A stretch of 64,000 bases of DNA from assembly GCF_905171765.1 (NCBI RefSeq), contig NC_053398.1, positions 52,443,160-52,507,159 on the forward strand, given 5' to 3'. The notes under the pieces were generated by a model, which saw nothing but the letters and a program-made list of their open reading frames with translations, was not told where the DNA came from and did not search any database. Origin of the DNA: Bufo bufo (lineage: Eukaryota; Chordata; Amphibia; Anura; Bufonidae). Positions 55,151 to 64,000 of the stretch are shown here, one piece after another. The position numbers and the translations under genes were made by a program. The first letter of the stretch is position 1; the number at the start of each line of letters is the position of its first letter.

Positions 55151-56086
55151 TACAGACCAAAAGTTTGGACACAGCTTCTCATTCAAAGAGTTTTCTTTAT
55201 TTTCATGACTATGAAAATTGTAGATTCACACTGAAGGCATCAAAACTATGAATTGACACATGTGGAATTATATACATAACAAACAAGTGTGAAACAACTG
55301 AAAATATGTCATATTCTAGGTTCTTCAAAGTAGCCACCTTTTGCTTTGATTACTGCTTTGCACACTCTTGGCATTCTCTTGATGAGCTTCAAGAGGTAGT
55401 CCCCTGAAATGGTTTTCACTTCACAGGTGTGCCCTGTCAGGTTTAATAAGTGGGATTTCTTGCCTTATAAATGGATTTGGGACCATCAGTTGCGTTGAGG
55501 AGAAGTCAGGTGGATACACAGCTGATAGTCCTACTGAATAGACTGTTAGAATTTGTATTATGGCAAGAAAAAAGAAGCTAAGTAAAGAAAAACGAGTGGC
55601 CATCATTACTTTAAGAAATGAAGGTCAGTCAGTCAGCCGAAAAATTGGGAAAACTTTGAAAGTAAGGGCTATTTGACCATGAAGGAGAGTGATGGGGTGC
55701 TGCGCCAGATGACCTGGCCTCCACAGACACCGGACCTGAACCCAATCGAGATGGTTTGGGGTGAGCTGGACCGCAGAGTAAAGGCAAAAAGGCCAACAAG
55801 TGCTAAGCATCTCTGGGAACTCCTTCAAGACTGTTGGAAGACCATTTCAGGGGACTACCTCTTGAAGCTCATCAAGAGAATACCAAGAGTGTGCAAAGCA
55901 GTAATCAAAGCAAAATGTGGCCACTTTGAAGAACCTAGAATATGACATATTTTCAGTTGTTTCACACTTGTTTGTTATGTATATAATTCCACATGTGTTA
56001 ATTCATAGTTTTGATGCCTTCATAGTCATGAAAATAAAGAAAACTCTTTGAATGAGAAGGTGTGTCCAAACTTTTGGTCTGTACTG
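55148..56086 (+). mobile_element. Internally deleted Tc1 element, 939 bp
   Basis: Long inverted repeats starting CAGTACAGACCAAAAGTTTG at the left, mirrored at the right, with TA on each side. The interior lacks the middle of the transposase. Confidence 0.93.
55561..55945 (+). pseudogene. Tc1-like transposase remnant, middle deleted
   Basis: The N-terminus MARKKKLSKEKRVAIITLRN starts at 55561, reads through QSVSRKIGKTLK and stops. The C-terminal part (55673-55945) has WPPQTPDLNPIEMVWGELD, containing the last catalytic residue, and ends with KCGHFEEPRI. The first two catalytic regions are deleted. Confidence 0.88.
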
Positions 56087-56088
56087 TA

Positions 56089-56529
56089 TATACATATATA
56101 CCACCCATGAAATTATATTGTCCCAACTATGACATGAGCCAGTAAGGTCTTGTGACCTACTATGAGAGCATTAAACCAGATCAATATATATTACCATGTA
56201 ATTTCAATACAACAATTGAGTATACGATTTTGTTTACTTCCAGACTTTAACAAGCTGTCTTTTGTTTTTAAATCCTTCACCCCTTTATATTTGTTCGCTA
56301 TGTCCTGATATCTTTTTTATTTTCATCATCAATTTTTTTGATCTCCATGCATGTATCCTACTGCTCACATAAGTATGTATTGCTTTGTTTTAGATTATAG
56401 ACCTCTGAAGAAGGCCTGACTACGACTAACAAGTCCTTGCTGGCACCAGTAATAACATTGTGCGGTACTCCAAATTTTACAGACTTTAGTTATATTGGGA
56501 TATTGATTTATAGAAGATAAAATAAAGTA
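56089..56529. other. No gene recognised
   Basis: AT-rich noncoding sequence between two DNA transposons. Confidence 0.5.
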
Positions 56530-56589
56530 CCGTATTTTCCGGCGTATAAGACGACTGGGCGTATATAAGACGACCCCCAACTTTTCCAG

Positions 56590-57146
56590 TTAAAGTATAG
56601 GATTTGGGCTATACTCGCTGTATAAGACTACCCCTCCAACGCTATTTATTTTGGCATCAAGATCTGCAGGTAATTGCTGTGCAATTTTTGTCTTTTGCCT
56701 CAGTACCATATTATGCCTTTGCAAGAATCTAGTACACCAGGATACAGTGGCCTTAAATCTGTTGCTGTGATCTGGGTTAGATTTGGCCACTGAAGTGCAA
56801 ACAAACGTATTTTATTTTGTGTCACTACATAACCGTTTTGGCGATGCTCATTCACCATCTCTGCTACATGTTTTTTGAGTTCTGGCCAATGTGCGGTGCC
56901 TCTTCTTAATGCACACTTATCCCTTGGCATACTCTTTAATGCTTTTTCATTTGCTTTCCAGTTCCGAACCATCTTTTCTGTTACTCCATATTGTCTTGCA
57001 GCAGCACAGTTATTATGTTCCATTGCAAAGTTTACAACTTTAAGTTTGAAACTGGCTTTATATTTCTTTCTTCTTGCTGGTAGAGCCATGATGGGGTCTT
57101 GACTGTTAGCCATTTGTATTCTGTACTGTATGTACTGGTGCTGCAC
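56590..57146 (-). pseudogene. pogo-type transposase N-terminal region (HTH + CENP-B-like)
   Basis: The minus-strand frame 57146-56700 has KYKASFKLKVVNFAMEHN then GVTEKMVRNWKANEKAL, a psq/pogo-type helix-turn-helix (about residues 25-75). A CENP-B-like domain follows with WPELKKHVAEMVNEHRQNG and continues after a frame change into 56790-56590 (SWCTRFLQRHNMVLRQKT). The DDE catalytic domain is missing. Confidence 0.8.
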
Positions 57147-57300
57147 TGTATGAACCGGTACAGATACTGGTGCTGTACTGTATATACAGATACTGGTGCT
57201 GTACTGAATGAACTGGTACAGATACTGGTGCTGTACTGTATGAACCGGTACAGATACTGGTGCTGTACTGTATATACAGATACTGATGCTGTACTGTATT
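57125..57300. repeat. Composite tandem repeat in the pogo element
   Basis: Repeats of ACTGGTGCTGTACTGTAT joined by alternating GAACCGGTACAGAT and ATACAGAT variants, giving a higher-order pattern; it lies just upstream of the transposase ATG region. Confidence 0.8.
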
Positions 57301-57835
57301 CACCACCACATGTATCTGCTCCCCAGATAGACTCTGTTTTTTCACCACAGATAAGATGCACACCAAACTTCATTAGAGATCTGCCGTTCCAACATTAGAA
57401 TTGGCTAAAGTGCAGATGCTCCTGCTTCCCTCTGCCTTCCTTCAGAATCGCCAATCCTACCCAGTATACAACAACCAGCCAATCACGGCAAGCGATGTAC
57501 CGGTATTTTCTGTGCACACTGCATACAAAGCCTGCTTGGATTGGGTGGGTCAGCTCTCCCTGACTGGCCAGCCCTCCCTGTCTTCAAGACGATCTGAGCG
57601 GTAGTACGCAATGTGATACTGCCGGCATGAGAAAACCACTGAGAGCAGGGAGAGGGGCTGCTTCAGGAGCGGCTCAGCTAGAGAAGGACAGCTTCTCCAG
57701 TCCGGCTAGGAAGTAAGTTTCAGCACGCCAAATACCGGCATATAGGACAACACCCGGAGTATAAGACGACCCCCGACTTTTGAGAAGATTTTCATGTGTT
57801 AAAAAGTAGTCTTATACGCAGGAAATATACAAGTA

Positions 57836-58000
57836 TATTGTATTTTAAGGGTTATATTTTTTTGCTGGATATTTGTCTTTGGACTCGATAACTCAGTTAT
57901 AGGACACTTGATATTGGTAAATTGCTGAAATTTTCATTTCCATCAATGGATGTTGCATGCTATCATTAGAAAAATCATAGTTTGCACCCATCTAGCTCTG
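57836..58000. other. No gene recognised
   Basis: AT-rich joint between the pogo element and the L1 leader; the exact L1 start is not visible. Confidence 0.4.
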
Positions 58001-58684
58001 ATTTTCCCTGAAGATTTATTCACTTGAGTGAGTGGGTCTGTAAGAAAAACAGACAGGGGGAGCGTGGCCAGACTGTTATGGCGTGAGGACGCTCGGCTCT
58101 TCAGCTCCTCCAAAATCTGGTTGATATCTAGGCTGATATCCTGGCCATCCTGCGCTCCTTCCCTGCCAGTGGCACTGAGCCTGACTCCCAGTTGCAGCTG
58201 CCTCTGCACAGAGACATTTGGGCCCCGCTCTCCCCTCCGGTCCGGTCTCTATGGGTCGGTGCGGCCTCTCGCGTGGACTTTGGGCTGTGAATGCATGGCG
58301 CCCTTCCTGTGAACTGCTGCCTACCTCCGCTGGCTCTCGCGCTGCAGCGGTACGTAGAAGAGCTGTGAGGAGGCTCTCCAGCTTGCTGCCTCCCTGACTT
58401 GCATCACTCGGGGCATGGTGGACACACGGCCACGCCATCTTGAATCTCCTGCTGGAGAAGACACGAGAGGTGGAGGGACTTGCTGCTGCCTCACGGGGCC
58501 CTGAAGACGCTTGGATTCCTTCTTGAGAGGGGAGGTGAGAGTTATCCCTTGGGAACCTCTGCCAGAAAATGTTAAGACACCCGGGGGGCGACCCCTAATA
58601 CTAAATACCCACGTCCTGATATACATGGGCCGCAAAACCGGAACCTCCACTACTTCCCCTACCCCCAAGACGCTGGTGGATGTC

Positions 58685-59307
58685 ATGAGCCAGAGAAGAC
58701 AGGAGAAGGAAGCTCTCCTGACCAAATGGAGGTGGATCTGAGTAAAATAATGACTGCTATTACAAACTGCCAGTCTGAACTCCGCCATGATATTGATAAG
58801 ATACGAGACAGAACCGCAGAGGTGGAAGATGTAGTGCACTTGGGGGAAAATTACGTGCGAACCCTCAAGCAGCAGGTGAAAATATTACAGGCAAAAGTAG
58901 AGGATGCAGAAAACCACGATAGACACAATAACATACGTATTCTGGGCCTCTCGGAGAGAGCCGAGGGCCAAGCACCTGAGGACTTTGCAGAACAACTCAT
59001 CAAACAATGTCTAGCGCTTATCACTTTGTCCTCTAGTTTTGTTGTCGAGCAGGCTCATAGAATATCCACTAAGCCCTCACTACCCTGGGCTCCTGCTGGC
59101 CCGTTTATTCTGAAAGTCCTGAACTATCGTGACAGAGATACTATACTAGCTGCAGCTCGCCAGATGAAAGAGATAAAGTTTCAAAACACAAGAATTTTGT
59201 TTTACCCGGATTTCTCATCAGAGGTCCGGAGACAGAGGCGACAATTCATAGCAGTGAGAACACGACTGCGGGAGAAAGGCATCAAGTACACCATGCTGTA
59301 TCCTTAG
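58685..59307 (+). pseudogene. L1 ORF1 RNA-binding protein, frameshifted near the start
   Basis: The likely start MSQRRQEKEALLTKW (58685) runs into a stop; the body is open from 58726 to 59307 in another frame. It has a coiled coil (about residues 10-65, heptad-like ELRHDIDKIRDRTAEVEDVV), then the RNA-recognition-type region with NHDRHNNIRILGLSE and FAEQL, and a C-terminal domain with ILKVLNYRDRDTIL and RRQRRQFIAVRTRL. This is the organisation of L1/Tx1 ORF1 proteins, which form trimers on LINE RNA. Confidence 0.82.
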
Positions 59308-59389
59308 CGTCTCAGTGTCCAGGATGGGGACTCTACAAGATTCTTCACTCCCCCTGAGGAGGCGTCTGACTGGCTGGTGACTCTTTTGG

Positions 59390-59627
59390 AATGGCCACCT
59401 GTAGGTTTATTTCCTGGAACATCCGGGGGCTTAATGACAAAGTGAAACGCTCCCTTGTCTTTAACTACCTGAAAGGCTACAGCCCAGATGTGGTGAGATT
59501 CCACAGGAGACCCACCTAAGGGGGCAAAAAGTGTTAGCACTGAAGAGACTGTGGGTGTGGTCTGCTTATCATGCAGTATATAGCAACCACGCTAGAGGAG
59601 TCTTGGTGCTTATATCTAAACTGCTCC
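59390..59627 (+). pseudogene. L1 ORF2 endonuclease N-terminus, truncated
   Basis: It begins MATCRFISWNIRGLND, the AP-like endonuclease start with the Asn of SWNIRG. After SPDVV a frame change is needed to reach the PQETHL-type motif with the catalytic Glu (about 59505-59517), then AVYSNHARGVLVLISK before the copy is cut off. Confidence 0.75.
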
Positions 59628-61650
59628 TTTTTCTTTTCTTTTTTTTTCTTTTTATAAATCTTTATGGTTCAATCTCTTTTATTTTATCTTTTTAACAATA
59701 AAGCATTACAATCGTTTGTGTGTCGTGAAATGATATAATACAACAAACTTCTAAGATAGTATATGTGTATGCAAAATCACAATCTGGAAAGTCAGAAAAA
59801 AGTAAGGTACAATATATTGCAAGTATATGAAAGGGAGATACTTCTAATTATCAGATATAGCTATCTCCTAGCACATTGTGTGATACAGAGGCACTCACGA
59901 CCGGGTATGTAATCAGCACCCGTTGGGCATAACATAAGAATCCAAACTCAGTCAAGCCTTAACATGAACCAGAGCAAATGATAGTAGAGGACTAGTAGCT
60001 TGGATAAATTCTAGCAATGCGAGTGACGATATAGGACTCCACTAAAAGAGAAAAAAACAAACAAACAAAAAAAAACCCCGGAGGAATCCCGAGTAACAAC
60101 TGGGTAAAACAGCATATACATTATAGGGGGAAGACAACACATAAGGGTAGACAGGGAGGGGTGAGATGGGGGGAGGGGAGTATCCGTAGGTCAGGATGTT
60201 AATCAAACAGCTCTAGATGTATCCGAGGGTAAAGTACCAGAAGCTACCCAAGCCGAGAACGCGGCTGAAGAGCGAAATTGATTCCAGGGATCCCAGATCT
60301 TAAAAAAGGACTGAGAAGCGTTGCGATCCGCAGCGCCCAAATCCTCAATATGCACCAGGGAGTCAAGAGCAGTAACCCAATGGGACCTCCCTAAGCTCTC
60401 AGTCGATCTCCATTTGCGTGGAATTATTTGTTTTACGGCCAGCACAAACAGGCGCAAGGGCCCCTTTTTAACCTGAGCCACACGTCCTGGGAAAATTGAT
60501 AGTAGAGCTATGGAGGAGAAGCAACCACATTAGTTCTGTAGATATGATTGTGTAGGGAGAACACGTCATCCGATAGGTGCGCAACCCCCAGACATTCCCC
60601 CCAGATATGCAGCATGGTGCCCACACCGGATGAGCACCTCCAACATGTAGGTACTGTCGGATAAAATTGGTGAAGTTTAACCGGTGTCCTGTACCATTGA
60701 GTCAGAACTTTGTAATTAAGTTCTTGTAAATTGCAGGATATCGACAAAGCGTGGGAAAAAAGCAAGGACCTTTTCCACTGATCAATAGTGTATGAGGAAC
60801 CTAGCTCAGTCTCCCAATCTGTCATATATTTAAGTTTGGTGTGGAGGGGATCTGAAGCAGAGCCCCCAGACTCCTCGGTGTTCAACATAGCATATAGCAG
60901 TGAAATGGTATGTCTGGGTACACAGCCCGCTATACAAAGTTTCTCATAGTCGGATAACCCAAGGCGTTTCTGCAGGTCAGGCAACAGGGAGGAGACAAAG
61001 CTACGAAGCTGGAAATATAGGAACCATTGCCCAGGAGTAGAAGGGATAATGTGTGAAATATTGTTTAAGGGCAGGATCCCCTGTTGGTTGCTAATATCTC
61101 GTATCCTAACAGGACAAGCATTGTGGGGACCTAAGGAAAGGATGCTCTGGAGACCATGTGGTAGGTCTGGATGATCAGACACCATAGTGAGAGGGCCTGG
61201 TGTGTGTGCTAGGCAGAGCTTAACTGCAAATTTAAACCATGTCCTGGCCAAAGAATAAATAAGCTGATTGGAATTGCTGTGTGGTAATTTATAAAATGTC
61301 GATTTTGGTAACCAGAGTATTCCAGTGGCCAGACTGGGAGCCTCATCGAGTTCAAATTCAACCCACAGTTTTGACGCACGGTTATTGTATAAGTCCAGAA
61401 TACAGTTCATGATCGCCGCTCTATAGTAAGTGAGAAGATTGGGAAGACCCACCCCTCCCGCTAATTTAGATCTCGAGAGTCGCATAGCTTAATCTAGCCT
61501 TAGAATTATGCCAAATGAAGCGGGATATCAGGTTTTTTAGTCTATTAAAGTATGTGAGGAGGACCTCACAGGGAATTGTTTGAAATATATACAGGAGCCG
61601 AGGTAAAATATCCATCTTAATGGTGTTAATTTTTCCGAACCAGGATATAT

Positions 61651-62403
61651 CAGAATATAGAATATAGAATATTTGACACAGTCCTGACCTCAGTATCTGA
61701 GGAAAGGGATTTAGGAGTAATTATTTCAGAAGACTTAAAGGTGGGAAGACAATGTAATAGAGCAGCACGAAATGCCAGCAGAATGCTTGGATGTATAGGG
61801 AGAGGTATAAGCAGTAGAAAGAGTGAAGTGCTTATGCCGCTGTACAGAACACTGGTGAGACCTCATTTGGAGTATTGTGCGCAGTACTGGAGGCCATATC
61901 TCCGGAAGGATATAGATACTCTAGAGAGAGTTCAGAGAAGAGCTACTAAACTAGTACATGGATTGCAGGATAAAACTTACCAGGAAAGGTTAAAGGACCT
62001 TAATATGTATAGCTTGGAAGAAAGAAGAGACAGAGGGGATATGATAGAAACTTTTAAATACATAAAGGGAATCAACTCGGTAAAGGAAGAGAGCATATTT
62101 AAAAGAAGAAAAACTACCACAAGAGGACACAGTTTTAAATTAGAGGGGCAAAGGTTTAAAAGTAATATAAGGAAGTATTACTTTACTGAGAGAGTAGTGG
62201 ATGCATGGAATAGCCTTCCTGCAGAAGTGGTAGCTGCAAATACAGTGAAGGGGTTTAAGCATGCATGGGATAGGCATAAGGCCATCCTTCATATAAGATA
62301 GGGCCGGGGGCTATCCATAGTATTCAGTATATTGGGCAGACTAGATGGGCCAAATGGTTCTTATCTGCCGACACATTCTATGTTTCTATGTTTCTATGTT
62401 TCT
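61651..62403 (+). mobile_element. CR1-type LINE 3' end inserted in the L1
   Basis: It interrupts the L1 frame between TCCTGG and CTATATA words that would join directly, with a short ATATA duplication. It encodes the end of a CR1-type reverse transcriptase and finishes in (TTTCTATG)n, an octamer tail resembling that of CR1. Confidence 0.85.
61672..62301 (+). pseudogene. CR1-type reverse transcriptase C-terminal region
   Basis: Open from a 5'-truncated start (about 61672; in-frame Met at 61741) to the stop at 62301. Motifs: EERDLGVIISEDLK, PLYRTLVRPHLEYCAQ, LERVQRRATKLV, YSLEERRDRGDMIETFKYI and AWNSLPAEVV, all typical of the region C-terminal to the CR1/L2 polymerase core. The core itself is missing, so this is a 5'-truncated copy. 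Confidence 0.88.
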
Positions 62404-63864
62404 ATATAGAGGGGAGACCATTTCTGGAGATCAGCCTCCACCATTTTAAGCATGAGTTGGTAGTTTAGTTTAAATAAGTGGGCGAGGTTAGCTGGGATAT
62501 GAACTCCCAGATGTTTGATGGAATTGGGAGCCCATCTGAATGAAAATGAGTCTCTAAGAGACGTCTCCTCCTGTGTAGGTAGCGAAACATTTAGTATCTC
62601 AGACTTTTGGACGTTAACCTTAAAATTACTAAGGCGACCAAATATATCAAATTCCTTCAGTACCGACGATAGACCAACTCTTGGGGCAGTTAGATAGATG
62701 AACATGTCGTCAGCAAATAATGATAATTTGTGTTCGGTATTACCTACTTTAAAACCACTGATGGAAGGGTTTGCTCAGAGGGAGTTTGCTAGGGATTCCA
62801 TCACTAAGATGTATAAGAATGGCGATAAGGGGCATCCCTGACGAGTCCCGTTCCGTATCTGAAAAGGGGGTGACAGCAAACCATTTACCCGCACACAGGC
62901 TGAGGGCGCAGAATATAACGCCGGGATTTTTTGTAGCATGTTGTTACCCAGACCCATGTGCTTCAGTGTTTCTTCTAAAAATCGCCAGTTGACCCTATCG
63001 AATGCCTTCTCTGCATTGACCGTGAGGAGGCATAAGGGGATTTTGAGTGATTTCGCCCTAGCTATTAGACTTAGAGATTTAAGGGTATTGTCACGGGCCT
63101 CGCAGCCCGGGACAAATCCCACCTGCTCCCTATGAATACACTCTGGGACAAAGGGATACAGTCTGAGGGCAAGGAGTTTGGCATAGAGTTTAAGGTCTAC
63201 ATTCAGAATAGAGATAGGTCTGTAATTTAAACAAGCTGTATGGTCCCGCCCTGGTTTAGGGATAACTGTAGTATGTGCTCACAAGGCCTGGGGCGGAAAG
63301 GGGCATTCCCTCGATATAGAGTTGAAAGCATTCGCCAGGGTCTGGGTGAGGTCGTCCATTAAAACCTTGTAGAAACGGGGTGATAGTCCATCTGGGCCCG
63401 GACATTTACCGATTTTCAAATCATTAATAGCACGTACGATCTCTGATTGCGTGAAGTCGCCCTCCATAGAGGCCGCTGCGTCACTAGAAATCCGTTTTGG
63501 GCCAAAGCGGGATAAATAGAGTCACATATTTTCTTCTGATTGAGAGTTGTTTGTCCCTTCCATGGGGTGTAGATTATATAGAGTTGAGTAATAGGATCTA
63601 AATTCCGCTGATATCTCAGTCGGCGCATGAATTAGCCCACCCGAGGAGGAGTTTAAGGTCTCTACATGGGTCAAGGGGGTCAGAGGATGAAGCAACCTAG
63701 GAAGCCACCTCCCACACTTATTATTATACTCAAAACACCCTTGTTTAAATTTGTCCCTAGCACATAGGATTTCTGTTCCAGGATCTGTAGGATTTGCTGT
63801 CTTAAAAGGGAGATATCTGATTTAAGAACAGGATTAGGAGAGGCCTTATTCTGGACTTCCTTCC

Positions 63865-64000
63865 TTGAGAACCTCCAAGAGCGGCTTCATAGCTTTACGA
63901 AGCATCAGCGTGCGCCTCGCCAGGTCTGGTAATATCTGGATCTCCTTGTATGCAGGGGACCCAAGATCTGCGTTTCTGGAGGCTTTCAGGATCGCCTCTT
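63865..64000 (-). pseudogene. L1 ORF1 C-terminal fragment fused to ORF2 remains
   Basis: The minus-strand reading gives ILKASRNADL, then EIQILPDLARRTLMLRKAM, matching the ORF1 C-terminal pattern of the plus-strand copy at 59105-59290. It stops near 63865, directly next to mid-ORF2 sequence. Confidence 0.7.

Larger units (their letters stand above)
56530..57833 (-). mobile_element. pogo/Tigger-type element, internally deleted, 1304 bp
   Basis: The ends share GCGTATAAGAC words in inverted orientation (CCGTATTTTCCGGCGTATAA at the left), with TA on each side (56528-56529 and 57834-57835). Subterminal repeats ATAAGACGACCCCC occur at both ends. It codes only for the N-terminal DNA-binding part of a transposase. 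Confidence 0.85.
58001..59627 (+). mobile_element. Tx1/L1-type LINE, 5' part
   Basis: GC-rich leader (about 58040-58500), ORF1 and the first ~240 bases of ORF2, interrupted at 59628 by the poly-T of an opposite-strand L1. The rest of this copy may lie beyond the window. Confidence 0.75.
60203..63860 (-). pseudogene. L1 ORF2 reverse transcriptase, decayed
   Basis: In order on the minus strand: KIGKCPGPDGLSPRFYK (63410-63360); FVPGCEARDNTLKSL, then LLTVNAEKAFDRV (about 63005), where the first catalytic Asp of the polymerase is Asn, then GTRQGCPLSPFL; FADDMFIYL around 62720-62694 with both Asp present. After the CR1 insertion it continues with the thumb/C-terminal region: GGVGLPNLLTYYRAAI (61450), a Cys/His-like CWRCSSGVGTMLHIWGEC (60640-60590), and a final piece ending near 60203. 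Several frameshifts and stops are present. Confidence 0.83.
59628..64000 (-). mobile_element. Tx1/L1-type LINE, reverse strand, endonuclease region deleted
   Basis: The 3' end lies at 59628-59660 (T-rich on the plus strand, i.e. a poly-A tail). ORF2 fragments run to 63860; the last ~130 bases to the window edge encode the C-terminus of ORF1. The endonuclease coding region expected between them is absent. A CR1 copy interrupts ORF2. Confidence 0.85.

Noticed and set aside
56395..56450. Further hammerhead motif starting CTGAAGA near 56404
   Set aside because: No GAAA with a following CGCG stem is present downstream.
58001..64000. Single L1 inverted by twin priming
   Set aside because: The poly-A end of the minus-strand copy lies at the junction, which is the wrong position for a twin-priming inversion.

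Overview
This is vertebrate nuclear DNA, most likely from an anuran amphibian. The evidence is one spliced host-type gene with GT/AG introns in about 64 kb that is otherwise almost entirely transposable elements. The mix is frog-like: hAT, Tc1/mariner, PIF/Harbinger, pogo, piggyBac-like, DIRS, Penelope, chromovirus Gypsy, CR1 and Tx1-type L1. I see no bacterial genes, operons, CRISPR array, rRNA or tRNA. The species is inferred from repeat content, not proven.

Layout. 1-4790: a ~306 bp satellite cut by hAT-like ends and by an odd 1.77 kb insert (1594-3364) that carries a G-rich strand and a back-to-back series of hairpins. 4934-7989: a hAT MITE, a reversed hAT 5' end, a Tc1 element and a Harbinger fragment. 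7993-10966: no recognised gene. 10967-14152: the only plausible host gene, a nine-exon AGC/PKC-like kinase of 456 aa, with a solo LTR in intron 6. 14153-18590: 3' UTR, minisatellites and a Harbinger 5' end. 18600-25481: a reverse-strand DIRS retrotransposon carrying two solo LTRs. 25497-27074: a 331 bp inverted-repeat structure with a hammerhead-ribozyme motif. 27075-29313: tandem repeats and a piggyBac-like end.

29396-42610: a 13.2 kb hAT element bounded by an exact 8 bp target-site duplication (CTCAAATG). It carries a nearly intact transposase, three tandem arrays, and a nested, apparently recent chromodomain Gypsy element (29966-35286). The Gypsy element has 490 bp LTRs that look almost identical, a 5 bp duplication (ATCCT) and one open 1438-codon gag-pol frame. 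42619-46526: a Penelope-like flank with a second ribozyme motif, then a broken Harbinger MADF/Myb-like gene whose intron hosts a MITE and a CR1 end. 46527-55013: a piggyBac-like end, a ~4.1 kb Penelope-derived palindrome with ribozyme motifs in both arms (one arm hit by Tc1, the other by a hAT MITE), then a Penelope element with inverted terminal arms. 55148-57833: a deleted Tc1 and a deleted pogo element. 58000-64000: two opposed Tx1/L1 elements, one containing a CR1 insertion.

The genes do not form a pathway; the window is a layered record of insertions. Target-site duplications give the relative order: Gypsy after hAT after Penelope flank; Tc1 and MITE after palindrome; solo LTRs after DIRS; CR1 after L1. 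The most unusual structures are the hairpin series (2587-3003), the set of Penelope-type hammerhead motifs whose stem II sequence changes while pairing is mostly kept, the near-intact chromovirus, and the Lys/Arg-tailed kinase.
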